This document shows, piece after piece, positions 11,218-25,859 of a DNA stretch of 64,000 nucleotides. Position numbers and translations under genes: made by a program. Origin of the DNA: Odontomyia ornata (taxonomy: Eukaryota > Arthropoda > Insecta > Diptera > Stratiomyidae); the NCBI GenBank assembly GCA_963969285.1, contig OZ017740.1:205014055-205078054 (forward strand), given 5' to 3'. The first letter of the stretch is position 1, and each line of letters opens with the position of its first letter. Under the pieces are notes generated by a model, which was not told where the DNA came from, did no database searches, and worked only from the letters and a program-made list of their open reading frames with translations.

Positions 11218-12519
11218 CAAGTTGGGTAGACAGACCTATGCTCATGCCAGAAGGGTTTTGTACTCAACTAACAAAATGCCGTAACCAGCAACGAATAAAA
11301 TTAAGAAACACGTCATGTTCGAGAATCATACTATTATTAACTAAGTTGAAAGAATTTTTTAATTCTGAGATATTTGTCAAAATTATACCCATAAATATCT
11401 CCCTTGATAATTTTTTCAGATTTTTTTAGATCACGGGTGTCCATTCGCGAGGGAGAAAACACATTTTTCATGTATTTCCCCCCTTCTGTGCCCCCACTGA
11501 AGCAAAAACTGTCAGTTTAAAAACTGTTTTGAAAAGCTCTCATAGAGAACTTTCATTTGATACTCATATCGGCTACCTTTCATGAAATTTTTTTTCAGGG
11601 GCCACTCCTCTGTACTGTAAGCATCGATTCATGGCCTATTTTTTCGAATCCTAGAATGGCTACAAAACCCTTTTGCTAGGACCTCTCTCCTGCCTCTTTG
11701 ACTTGTTTCAATTGTATGTAGTCATCCTCATGATATCTATCATTCCTGAAACTTTCATGCAAATCCTAGCAAAGCTGTAGTGTCTAAGTCGGTAAAAAGC
11801 GCATATCGCTCCATAGCCATATGTTTCCATAGTAATACAGGGCATATTGTTCCATAGTAATACAGGAAAATTCAAATCGCTATAACTTCGTTAAATACTG
11901 ATCGATCTTTATGAAACTTTCAGGAAAGATTAATCTTATAAATAGTCATCTGTTTGCTAAATTTTATTGAATTTAAGGGTACCACTTAGATCTTATTCAA
12001 GAAAATATAAAATCGATAAATCATACTATTACTAACAAAGTTGAGTGAATTTCGACTTCTCATGTATTTGTTGTTATTGTACTCATTAAGGCCTACATTC
12101 ATGATTTTTTTCAGGTTTTTCGGATGGAAGGTGTCCAATCGCAAGGGGGGTACGCGAAAAGTTCGTACATTTCCCCTTCCCCTGCCCCCCTCGGTACTCA
12201 GAAGGCAATTTTAAAACCTGTTTTCAAAAGATCTCATTAAGACCTTTCCAATGACACGCTACTCAACTACCATTGGTGAAAATTTTTTTTTGAGGGGTCA
12301 ACTCCCTATATGGGGAGACCCCCCTTAAACCCCTTCGAAAAATTTTTAAACCTTTGAACTTTCAAGAGGTCACCACTTCTGACCTTTCCACAAAGTTTCA
12401 TGGCTGTAGCCTCTATAGTTTCGGAGAAAAAGTGCTGTGACATACAGACGGACGGACGGACGGACAGACGGACACAGGTCGTGATTGCAATAGGGTTTTG
12501 TATTTTAGTACAAAACCCT
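11218..12519 (+). mobile_element. DINE-1/HINE (Helentron-derived) non-autonomous repeat, copy a
   Basis: Starts CAAGTTGGGTAGAC, with a subterminal AAGGGTTTTGTAC at 11251-11263. It ends in a perfect hairpin whose arms match that subterminal repeat: AGGGTTTTGTA (12492-12502), six-base loop, TACAAAACCCT (12509-12519). A short GACG/GACA tract, (GTCY)n on the other strand, lies just upstream (about 12445-12475). Inserted between A residues without clear TSD. These are traits of DINE-1/HINE elements. No protein coded. Family name is inference; the same repeat occurs at 12840, 34925, 36822 and 40584. Confidence 0.7.
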
Positions 12520-12602
12520 TAAAAACACGCTTTGGATGACATTTAATTTTGACAGATATGAAATGGCAGGGTTATACTTTCCTACCACGAAATGGATAAC
12601 CC

Positions 12603-12756
<154 letters not shown>

Positions 12757-12839
12757 GGATTATCCATTTCGTGGTAGGAAAGTATAACCCTGCCATTTCA
12801 TATCTGTCAAAATTAAATGTCATCCAAAGCGTGTTTTTA

Positions 12840-14141
12840 AGGGTTTTGTACTAAAATACAAAACCCTATTGCAATCACGACCTGTGTCCGTCTGTCCGTC
12901 CGTCCGTCCGTCTGTATGTCACAGCACTTTTTCTCCGAAACTATAGAGGCTACAGCCATGAAACTTTGTGGAAAGGTCAGAAGTGGTGACCTCTTGAAAG
13001 TTCAAAGGTTTAAAAATTTTTCGAAGGGGTTTAAGGGGGGTCTCCCCATATAGGGAGTTGACCCCTCAAAAAAAAATTTTCACCAATGGTAGTTGAGTAG
13101 CGTGTCATTGGAAAGGTCTTAATGAGATCTTTTGAAAACAGGTTTTAAAATTGCCTTATGAGTACCGAGGGGGGCAGGGGAAGGGGAAATGTACGAACTT
13201 TTCGCGTACCCCCCTTGCGATTGGACACCTTCCATCCGAAAAACCTGAAAAAAATCATGAATGTAGGCCTTAATGAGTACAATAACAACAAATGCATGAG
13301 AAGTCGAAATTCACTCAACTTTGTTAGTAATAGTATGATTTATCGATTTTATATTTTCTTGAATAAGATCTAAGTGGTACCCTTAAATTCAATAAAATTT
13401 AGCAAACAGATGACTATTTATAAGATTAATCTTTCCTGAAAGTTTCATAAAGATCGATCAGTATTTAACGAAGTTATAGCGATTTGAATTTTCCTGTATT
13501 ACTATGGAACAATATGCCCTGTATTACTATGGAAACATATGGCTATGGAGCGATATGCGCTTTTTACCGACTTAGACACTACAGCTTTGCTAGGATTTGC
13601 ATGAAAGTTTCAGGAATGATAGATATCATGAGGATGACTACATACAATTGAAACAAGTCAAAGAGGCAGGAGAGAGGTCCTAGCAAAAGGGTTTTGTAGC
13701 CATTCTAGGATTCGAAAAAATAGGCCATGAATCGATGCTTACAGTACAGAGGAGTGGCCCCTGAAAAAAAATTTCATGAAAGGTAGCCGATATGAGTATC
13801 AAATGAAAGTTCTCTATGAGAGCTTTTCAAAACAGTTTTTAAACTGACAGTTTTTGCTTCAGTGGGGGCACAGAAGGGGGGAAATACATGAAAAATGTGT
13901 TTTCTCCCTCGCGAATGGACACCCGTGATCTAAAAAAATCTGAAAAAATTATCAAGGGAGATATTTATGGGTATAATTTTGACAAATATCTCAGAATTAA
14001 AAAATTCTTTCAACTTAGTTAATAATAGTATGATTCTCGAACATGACGTGTTTCTTAATTTTATTCGTTGCTGGTTACGGCATTTTGTTAGTTGAGTACA
14101 AAACCCTTCTGGCATGAGCATAGGTCTGTCTACCCAACTTG
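12840..14141 (-). mobile_element. DINE-1/HINE-like repeat, copy a' (right arm)
   Basis: Mirror of copy a: hairpin at 12840-12867 and CAAGTTGGG terminus at 14141. Part of the duplicated arm, not an independent insertion. Confidence 0.7.
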
Positions 14142-14171
14142 TTTTTAGTTGTAAGTTTACCATTTAGAAAT

Positions 14172-15210
14172 ATGGATCGTTTAACAGTCGAAGAACGCGT
14201 TAAAATTATTAAATTTCATTATAAAAATGGTGGTTGTGCTGTATCAACATTTAGGGCTTTACGAGCCGATTATGGTCGACATAATCGACCTACACAGCAA
14301 ACAATTTCGAACACAGTGAGAAAATTTGAAGTGACTGGATCGGTTATTCATATTGCAAGGCCTGTGCATCATCGCAACATTCGTTCTGCTGAAAATATCG
14401 CTGTCGTCGCTCAAAGTGCGGAGGAAGACCCGAATTTGTCGATTCCTCGACGTGCTCAACATTTGAGCTTGTCTTACGTACAAAATCCAACTCACTCAAG
14501 AACTTAAACCTCAAGACCATACACAACGCAGAATGTATGCGAATTGGGTGATTGAACAACAAGCCATTGATATCGATTTTTCGAACAAAATTTTCTTTAG
14601 CGATGAGGCTCATTTTTCACTCAGTGGTTACGTAAATAAACAGAATTGCCGCATATGGGGCTCTCAAAATCCTCAAGTGATCGCAGAAAGGCCTTTGCAT
14701 CCGGAAAAAGTGACCGTTTGGTATGCATTATGGTCTGGTGGTGTTTCTGGCCCGTATTTTGTTGAAAACGTTCAAGGAAGAGCCATTGCAGTCAATTCTG
14801 ACTGCTATGGACGGATGTTAACCAATTATTTTTGGAGAGAAATTGAAGATTATGATATGGAGAACATGTTGTTCCAACAGGATGAAGCCACAAGCCACAC
14901 AACACAGGCTAATCGAGCACTTTTGCAAGAGAAATTTCCAGGACGCGTTATTTCGAGATTGAGTGATGTCAATTGGCCCGCAAGATCCTGCGACCTAACA
15001 CCTTTGGATTTTTTATGGGGCTATACGAAAGATTGTGTTTACGCGAACAATCCTCAAAATCTTGATCAATTGAAAACCAATATGCGTGAAGTTATGGCCG
15101 AGATATTGCCGGAAATGTGCCGAAAAGTCATTGAAAATTACCTCAAAAGGATTGAGGCGTGTAAGACGTCCCGTGGAAGACATTTGAATGATGTTGTATT
15201 CCACGTATAA
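14172..15210 (+). pseudogene. rosa-type mariner transposase, frameshifted (right arm)
   Basis: Same protein as the left arm. ATG at 14172, DNA-binding half to the stop ending at 14507, catalytic half 14533-15210. The DD41D residues are present (FFSDEAHF, QQD, LTPLDF). It differs from the left copy by one visible residue: Glu instead of Gly directly after the second catalytic Asp (GAA at 14884-14886 against GGA in the left arm). That position is in a conserved stretch, so this copy would probably be impaired even without the frame break near 14475. The transposase could supply activity to short relatives such as 17072-17628 only if an intact source exists elsewhere. Confidence 0.85.
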
Positions 15211-15309
15211 TGGCAAGGTTCAATCTTTATATTGAATAAAAACTTTCGTTTCCATCTGAATATTCTATGTATTTTCTTTAGCTTTACTTTCCCAAGCGTA
15301 AGATGGATA

Positions 15310-15875
<566 letters not shown>

Positions 15876-15877
15876 TA

Positions 15878-16695
15878 TTATTTAGTACTTATTAGGATTC
15901 CCCTTAGCTTTGGTGACGAGACTAGTTTGGATGTTATTTCGGATCCTATAGAGTTCCATTCCTCCTGGAGTTTAGCTTTTAGCTGTTGCCTGTTTTTTAT
16001 TGCGTGTTTGCGTACTCTACGCTCCAATTCATCCCAAAAATCTTCTATTGGGCTTAGGTTGGGTGATTGTGGGGGACTGTGTAGTTGCTTGAGTACATTA
16101 TATAGTAGCCATTCCTTAACAATCATTGATGTATGCTTAGGATCATTGTTTTTGCAATTGAGATCCTCATTTGCTTTGCGCCAAACTTTTCCCTTGCCAT
16201 CAGATCTAAATATGTTGAATTTACTCTCCTCGGAAAATACAACTCGATTCCAGAAATTAGCGACCTTATTTTGGTGCATTTTCGCAAAGTCTAATCTCTT
16301 CTTGCGATTAAGTTTTGAGACAAATTGCTTTCGCCTTGGCTTTCGACCATGGAAATTACTTTCCCGTAGAACATTTCTAATGTTTTCATCACTTGCCGTT
16401 AAATTAAAGTCTTTTCTGACCTCGTCTGCTATTTTAAATGCGCTGGTTCTAGGATAATCTTTTATTTTTCTTACCGTTGACCGCTGCGCTATATCGTTTT
16501 AATTTTTTGGCCGTCCCGAACGGAGCTTACTTTTGAACAAACTGGTTTCTCCATAATGCTTAATAACATATTGGACACTTGACTTAGGTCTACCAATTAC
16601 TTTCGAAATTTACCCATCGACTTGCCTTCGCAATAAAGCTTTATGATCAATTTCCTCGTATCTACACAAATTTCTTTACTCTTGGCGGAATATTG
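15878..16695 (-). pseudogene. Tc1/S-like transposase, internal deletion
   Basis: Pieces of a DD34E transposase. An N-terminal HTH is readable in a broken frame near 16500-16695 (GKISKVIGRPKSSVQYVIKH). A central region follows (RKPRRKQFVSKLNRKKRLDF). The catalytic part is 15878-16279. First acid: VVFSEESKFN, Glu where the family has Asp. After KVWRKANEDLN the sequence jumps to NNDPKHTSMIVKEW, so a large block (roughly 80 residues in the family) between first and second acids is deleted, and the second catalytic Asp reads as Asn. The third region, SPNLSPIEDFWDELERR, is present. Stops and frame switches lie in the N-terminal part. Dead. Confidence 0.75.
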
Positions 16696-16783
16696 GATTT
16701 TCTGAAGTTGATACAAATCTGCACGTGGCTGAAACTATACTAACTGTACTCCAGGAAAAATTTTGAACTCTTGTTTATGCAAA

Positions 16784-16813
16784 GCATTGTTTACATAACT
16801 ATGTAAACAATGC
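16784..16813. other. 13-bp perfect hairpin inside Tc1 5' region
   Basis: GCATTGTTTACAT, a four-base loop AACT, then ATGTAAACAATGC. It is followed at once by another AAAGCATTGTTT, suggesting local duplication. Confidence 0.6.
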
Positions 16814-17071
16814 AAAGCATTGTTTAAAAAATTTCGTACGGAGACTTTTTTGATATCAAATTTTGTAAAATTCACTAAATTGAATTACTATAAATGTTAA
16901 GAAATGGATAAATTCCTGCATTCATCCCTTAACTTTGTTACAAAAGAGCTGTAGAAAACATTGCAATCATTAAAGTTAAAAACTATTGAATTACATGAGA
17001 TATGTTCATCAAAATCTATCATAAGTAGCGTCGTACGGAGACTTTTTTGTCTAACTGTATATTTATATATA

Positions 17072-17884
<813 letters not shown>

Positions 17885-17888
17885 GCTT

Positions 17889-18234
17889 TGTGGTGGCAGC
17901 GTTAGCATTGCAACATTGTCCGATACTTCAACCAACGCAGTAATTGTCTCAAGCAAGCATGCCATATCAATTTACACGATCAGAGCTCCACTGAGCATGT
18001 CACGTGTGCTTAGTCAGCAGTTCTAACGCAAGTGGAACGTTTTGTTGGAAGTTGATATCGCGTCGACAAGAAGATAAGAATACTTCATTCCAAACCTCAC
18101 AAGAGTTAGCAACTGTCAAGCATTCAGTAATATAAGTTTTTATCGAGATTTATCATAAGTCATGGTGTTATTGTAAACAGTGGGAAATTAGAAAATAAAT
18201 AGTTTTTTTAGCGTTTTGACCACCGCGTATCATA
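17889..18234 (+). repeat. GYP2 5' LTR
   Basis: From TGTGGTGGCAGCG to ...CATA, followed by AC and the TGGCGATC primer site. It lacks about 13 bases near its end that the 3' LTR keeps, and an internal block of about 30 bases. Confidence 0.8.
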
Positions 18235-18380
18235 ACTGGCGATCAGACCTTACGCGAGTGGGACATAGCGCCCAGCGTTACACAACAAACATTCTCATGT
18301 TTGCAGTGCTCCTTTTCCCACGTCAATGTGAATGGGAAACCCGGTGGTGAAATAGGTGTAGGGTGAAGTGATGAGTACCT

Positions 18381-18696
18381 TAGTGGTAAATTTGGCGCGC
18401 GCAGTGCAAAGTGACCGTCTCGAGGTAACACTATTGTGCGTGCTCGTGGTAAATATCGCGTCCCTAGTGTACATATTGTACAGGGAACACCTCCGCGGCG
18501 TAAAGCGGCGCACAAGCGAACACACCCCAAGCTTGACCGTAGTAAATTCGGCGCTCGCAGTGCAAAGTGACCGTCTCGAGGTAACACTATTGTGCGTGCT
18601 CGTGGTAAATATCGCGTCCCTAGTGTACATATTGCACAGCGAGCACCTCCGCAGCGTAAAGCGGCGCACAAGCGAACACACCCCAAGCTTAACCGT
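18381..18696 (+). repeat. 156-bp tandem duplication in GYP2 leader
   Basis: The block GCAGTGCAAAGTGACCGTCT recurs 156 bases on (18401 and 18557), with almost identical sequence through AAGCTTGACC/AAGCTTAACC. GYP3 has only one unit (about 26550-26705), so the duplication is private to GYP2. Confidence 0.9.
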
Positions 18697-18706
18697 AAAA
18701 ATTCAA

Positions 18707-19600
18707 ATGATACACAAAGACAAAAACGACATACCGGCAGCCACACACGATTGGGTGGACCCCGAAGCTGGAGAGATAAGCGGTGTGAAGAACACCACTT
18801 TCCGGATTCCACCATTCTTGGAGGAGGACATCGAGCTGTGGTTCAAGCAGATCAAGGCTTACTTCGGGGCGAGCCGCATTACAGGAGACACAACGCGTTT
18901 CCAACTGATCGTCGCCAGCCTGGCCATAAGAGTAGTGTGGTGTCCAAGCCACCAGTGGAGGGAAAGTATGACAACCTCAAGTGCGAAATCATTAAAGCCT
19001 TTGCGGAGTCCGCCCAGCAACGTATCCAGAAACTGTTGTCGGGGGGTGAATTGGGTGATCAGCGACCGTCACAGCTGCTGAACCAAACGCGAACACTCGC
19101 TGCTGACAGCATCTCAAAGGAGACACTGAAACAGATGTGGCTAAACAGACTGGACATCACTTTGCGCAGCATTCTGTCAGCAAACGACGCCTCACTACAG
19201 AATCTGGTGACGATTGCCGATAGGGTCCACGGAGTAACGAAAGGATCCAAACCATACACCATCGAATCGATCTCGCATCACAACTCCGCGGAAGCCACTC
19301 TGCCAACAACGAGAATCTTGTCAGAGCTCTTTAGGCTGACGGCAGAAGTTGTAAGCCTGGCACGCCGAATCGACGAAGACCATAGAAGCATAGCACAAAG
19401 GACCGAGTGCATGTGCTAATGTGCCGGTTAGCCATGGAAACCACGAGTACCATCACAATCACGCCCACAGTCGCCCAAACCTCCACCCGAGGCTTGCTGG
19501 TATCACACCCATTATGGATCAGACGCTACAAAATGCTGACCGCCATGCAAGTTCGGCAGGCAGCAAAAAGCGAAAGTCATCTTCTCCGCAAAAACTGGCC
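18707..19600 (+). pseudogene. GYP2 gag, frameshifted
   Basis: Capsid polyprotein homologous to GYP3 gag. Starts at ATG 18707 (MIHKDKNDIPAATH) and matches the GYP3 capsid region (RIPPFLEEDIELWFKQIKAYF). Near 18930 a 16-base deletion relative to GYP3 (after AIRVV) switches the frame; the rest reads in the other frame to a stop at 19417-19419, before the C-terminal Cys/His motif. Remnants of that motif region follow to about 19570 in a further frame, where the codon that is Tyr in GYP3 is still Cys (CCATGCAAG). The slippery heptamer seen in GYP3 is not kept. Confidence 0.8.
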
Positions 19601-22600
19601 GCCACGCGCCCAGTGCATCGCTTATACATTCAAGACAATAATAGCACTAGCGCACTTTTGGTCAACACCGGCGCAGACGTATCTGTGATCCCACCTACCA
19701 TCCGAGATCGAAGTAACCCAGCATCGGGCACCCGCTTGTTGGCTGCTAACGGTTCTGTTATTCGCACGTACGGGAAGAGGAAGTTGACTTTAAATCTCGG
19801 GCTTCCGAGGCCCGTTACTTGGACTTTCATCATAGCGGACGTCAGCTCCCCAATCATTGGAGCTAATCTGCTTGAGCATCTTGGACTACCTGTGGATATC
19901 AGAGGACGAAAGCTTATCGAGCGACAAATTGCGGCTGCAGCTGAGGTGAAGGCTACACCCAAGAACCAACCACTGGTACAATCATCGACATCCGCAACAA
20001 TCGCAAGTAAATACGCTGCAATTCTGGCAGAGTATCGCGAAACTACATAAACAGCATCTCATCGCAGCGTTCAGTGCACGATGATGTATCACATTGTGAC
20101 AAAAGGCCCTCCAGTCAGTGCGATGGCACGTCGACTTCCTCCCGACAAACTCGCCGCTGCGAAAGCCGAGTTCGACAACATGATGTAACTGGGAATCTGT
20201 CGACCATCCAAGAGTGCATAGAGCAGTCCTCTACATATGGTACGTAAAGCCAACAGAGACTGGCAGCCATGCGGAGACTACCGAGCCCTCAACGCATGCA
20301 CCGTCCCGCAAGACTGCACTGCTGCTTTACATGGGATGAAGGTCTTTACTGTAATTGATCTACAAAAGGCGTTTCATTAGATTCTTATCTAGCCGGGTGA
20401 TGTCCCGAAGACAGCGATTATCACGCCGTTTGGATTATTTGAGTTCGTCTACATGACCTTTGGCCTATGCAACGCGGGCCAGACCTTCCAACGCTTCATG
20501 CACGAGGTGCTAAGAGGACTCAATAATGTATTCGTCTACATAGACGGCATATTGGTGTTTTCACTGGACCCGCAGACGCACCAACAGCATGTGTCGGAGG
20601 TGTTGAGCCGCCTACGCCAATACGTACTTGCGATCAACAAAAACAAGTGCCAATTTGAACTAGACGAGGTTCGATTTTTGGGGCACACGATTTCATCTGG
20701 TGGATTGAAATCTTTGCCTGAGAAGATGCAGGGCATATCCGCAATTTCGAGGCCCTAGACAGCACTGCAGTTAAAGTCATTCCTAGGAATGATTAGCTTC
20801 TACAGACAGTTCCTGCCGTATGCTGCTTAAAACCAACGCCCGCTCCAGCAACTGATAGAGGGAAACAGAAAACGCGACAAAACGGAGCTTAAGTGGACCG
20901 ACGAGGCATCAGCAGCATTCGAGAGGAGCAAGTCGGAACTAAACAACGTTCTGTCACTTGCGCATTCTCATCCAGCAGCTACATGGTCCCTAACTGTGGA
21001 CGCATCGGACGATGGACTCGGAGCTGTCCTGCACCAGACAACGAGCACTGGAACTGAGCCTCTGGGATTTTTCTCACGCAAGCTGAACAACACCCAGCGA
21101 CGCTACAGTACCTAAAACAGGGAGTTGCTAGCCATTCACGAAGCAATCAAACACTTCCGATACATGTTGAAAGGCAGAGTCTTTACGATCTTCTCCGACC
21201 ACAAGCCATTACAGTTTGCGTTCCAGCAACGACCGGAGAGGGCATCACCGGGGCAACAACGTCAGCTGGATTCTATCTCCCAATTTACAATTGACATCCG
21301 CCACATTCCGAGCCGGAATAACTCCATCGCGGATTACTTGTCTCGGGTGAGTACGATTTTCAAGACCGACCTCCTTTCTCTCGCTTCAGCTCAACAAACG
21401 ATACAAAGCTCAAGGCATTGTTTGAGGACCGAACGACTAAACTTGAGTGGAAGAAGCAGGAGCTTGCTGATTCCACCACGCCACTGAATTGTATAGTTAC
21501 TGACAACAAGGTTCGACCCTACGCACCGCAGCAGCTTAGGTCAACAATCATGCAGATGATGCATGGCCTAGCCCACCCGGGCATACGAGCAACTAGACGA
21601 CTCATCCCCGACCGCTTCTTCTGGGTGGCCATGAACAAGGAGATCAATAGCTTCGTACGAGGCTGCATGGCCTGCTAGCACAACAAGGTCGAACGTCACG
21701 TCAAGTCACCGTTCCAACGATACACCCAGCCGGACACCAGGTTCGAGCATATCAACATTGACCTCATCGGACCACTAGCCCCGAACGATGGTTACCGTTA
21801 TTGCCTAACCATCATTGACAGATTCACACGTTGACCCGAAGCCGTTCCCCTCTAGGATATCACCGCAACAATAGTCGCCGAGGCACTTATCAATGCATGG
21901 ATAAGCCGCTTTGGAGTGCTGGCAAGAGTAACTACCGACCTGAGACGCCAGTTTGAGGGCCAAACCTTCGCCGAGCTGACTCGTATTCTGGTAATCAACC
22001 ACCTTCAGACGACCCCGTACCATCCTGCAGCCAACGGAATCATTGAGAGATGGCATCGCACAGTCAAAGCCGCCATCTGTTGCTACGACACAGCCGAATG
22101 GACAAAGGTGCTTCCTCTTGTGCTCCCAGGAATACGCGCCACATTGAAAGAAGATATTAACGCTACGCCCGCAAACATGGTCTATGGCACCAGCATACGG
22201 CTTCCAGGGGAATCCTTCCCCGCATCCCAGCCAAATATCAACGAAACGGACTTCTTGCGTGATCTCAGGTCACGCATGACAAAACTGTGACCTCGAGACA
22301 CCGCACACCATCACCCCAACGTTCGTGCACCGAGCATTAGGCGGCAGCTCACACGTCTTCATACGGAACGACAAAGTGAAATCATCGCTCACACCACCAT
22401 ATGACGGTCCATACCCGGTTCTGAGCAGGAAGGACAAGTATTTCCGCATCAACATTGATGAACACCCCACCTCGATTTTGGGCAACAGGCTCAAACCCGC
22501 ATTCCTCACGCCAGATTCTACTTCGAAGGTAAGGCCCCTCACTAGCAAACCAACAACAACCACGCGTAGTGGGCGTAAGATCCAGCCACCCGTACGCCTC

Positions 22601-22605
22601 AAATA
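19421..22605 (+). pseudogene. GYP2 pol, many stops, catalytic residues lost
   Basis: Same order as GYP3 pol: protease, RT, RNase H, integrase. The protease motif reads VNTGADVSV, so the catalytic Asp is Asn. The RT box reads VYIDGILVFS, losing the second Asp of YIDD (about 20535-20560). Stops are visible at 20048-20050 and 20756-20758, and in-line with 20187, 20380, 20830, 21115, 21676, 21832 and 21855. The RNase H and integrase (HPGIRATRRLI, TTDLRRQFEG, NGIIERWHR) remain recognisable. A segment of about 24 bases before DCTAALHGMK is missing compared with GYP3. Clearly dead and old. Confidence 0.85.
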
Positions 22606-22640
22606 AAAGTATCATGGCCAAGCCACTGCGGGGGAGTAAT

Positions 22641-23038
22641 GTGGCGGCAGCGATAGTATTGCAACATTTTCCGATGCTTTACGTTAGCGTGCAACATTGT
22701 CCGATACTTCAACCAACGCAGCCATCGCCTCAAGCAAACATGCCATATCAATTTACACAACCAGAGCTCCACTCAGCATGTCTGCTGGTCGCACGTGTGC
22801 ATAGTCAGCAGTTCTTACGCAAGTGGAACGTTCCGTTGGAAGTTGATATCGCGTCGACGAGAAGATAAGAACACTTCATTCCAAACCTCACGAGAGTTAG
22901 CAACTGACGAGCATTCAGTAATATAAGTTTTTATCGAGATTTATCATTAGTCATGGTGTTGTTGTAAACAGTGGGAAATTAGAAAATAAATAGTTTTTTC
23001 AACGTCTTGACCACCACGTATCGAATTTGAGGACCATA
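22641..23038 (+). repeat. GYP2 3' LTR
   Basis: Starts TGTGGCGGCAGCG after a purine tract GCGGGGGAGTAA and ends GAGGACCATA just before the GCTT target duplicate. It carries a near-duplicate of TTGCAACATT..CCGATNCTT that the 5' LTR lacks. Confidence 0.8.
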
Positions 23039-23042
23039 GCTT

Positions 23043-23250
23043 CAATTCTCCGCCTGAATTGCAAGCACGCCTTTTACTGCTCGCGCTTCAACAGCGGCCT
23101 GTAGGGTTGCCACATTAGGATGTCTGGACTTGTTAGTAAACCGCGTCAATACGTAATAGTCGAGGGGGTTTAAAGCTAGGAGTTGGGAGGAAAAAATTAG
23201 ATGCGACCCGCAGTTTCATTCTTCAGTGAACACAGAAGCAAGTGACAGTG
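23043..23250 (-). pseudogene. mariner-like transposase remnant (other side of GYP2)
   Basis: On the minus strand the C-terminal region reads NPLDYYVLTRFTNKSRHPNV in one frame and FRRRIEA in another, then meets GYP2. With 17724-17884 it forms one transposase C-terminus (FRRRIEA + MIEASG). Frame breaks and stops show decay. Subfamily not assigned. Confidence 0.55.
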
Positions 23251-23700
23251 GGCAATTCTGTTTTGTTTTAGGAGCCGCGGATATCATCTGTCACGCCTTT
23301 ATTACGTAGGACGTGTAGCTCAGGAAACGCATGAAAGCCTCATTTACATCCAAGATGGCCACTGTTTTTCTGAACGAGCTCCCAGGGTCCTCCAAAAGGA
23401 TGTCTCAGGCCCTTCGATAACTAATCGGGTCCTTGTCGTCTACTCTTTCGCATAAATTTTCCTTATTGAACTAGGAAAACCTTTCTCATAACTTTCCGTG
23501 GCCGCATACTTCTGAGAAATATGTTAATGTGTGGATTTCAGGTACCCGAGAAACCTTATAATTTCTGTTGGCATCCTTCCATACCGAAAACTTTCAATAA
23601 CCACCATTCTTCCATTGTATTCCACACTCGATTGCACTAACTCCGCTATTTAGAACTCACGCACAAATGCACACACATCTACTCAGTTGGGTTGACAATA
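23251..23700. other. Unassigned, no gene recognised
   Basis: Probably inner sequence of the mariner remnant or other decayed repeat; no frame or motif I can support. Confidence 0.3.
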
Positions 23701-23905
23701 TATGACTGCTGTCTTTGAGATCTACTACAGTGAATCTTTATTCAAAATTCACATCAGTGATGTTCATGACATGTTCAATTGTTGGGCACAACGACGAGTC
23801 AAGGTTAACGGCTCTTCTGCCACACTATCGCGAACAACAGCAATGTTTTCCGCAGAACGAACTGTAAGAGCATGCACAGGTGAAATCACATTTTCTACAG
23901 ATACA
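23701..23905 (-). pseudogene. rosa/mariner transposase N-terminal fragment
   Basis: The minus strand reads SPVHALTVRSAENIAVVRDS then RRCAQQLNMS, matching the region after the first HTH in the palindrome transposases (RSAENIAVVAQSAEEDPN...RRAQHLSLS). Both ends are lost; the left side of the fragment runs into unassigned sequence and the right side into a TA tract. Confidence 0.7.
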
Positions 23906-25827
<1,922 letters not shown>

Positions 25828-25859
25828 TTTATATATAAATATATATAAATATATATATA

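Larger units (their letters stand above)
15876..17057 (-). mobile_element. Tc1 family (S-element-like) transposon, 3' end lost in TA tract
   Basis: Minus-strand Tc1. The 5' end is at 17057 (CAGTTAGACAAAAAAGTCTC read inward) next to a TA. The same CGTACGGAGACTTTTTTG block occurs again at about 16836-16853, so the end has an IR/DR layout with two copies of the binding-site-like repeat about 195 bases apart. The opposite end is replaced by the TA microsatellite. Confidence 0.75.
17889..23038 (+). mobile_element. Ty3/gypsy element GYP2, decayed full-length copy
   Basis: LTRs at both ends and a 4-bp target duplication GCTT (17885-17888 and 23039-23042), inserted into a mariner transposase gene. 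gag and pol are homologous to GYP3 but full of stops and frame switches. The two LTRs differ by substitutions and indels (346 against 398 bases), so this copy is much older than GYP3. Confidence 0.9.

Noticed and set aside
12436..12475. Short (GACG)n tract as an independent microsatellite
   Set aside because: It is at the same place in every DINE-like copy, so it is a part of the element.
18243..18815. Antisense 190-residue frame with internal repeats in the GYP2 leader
   Set aside because: The internal repetition reflects the 156-bp DNA duplication; no protein family.
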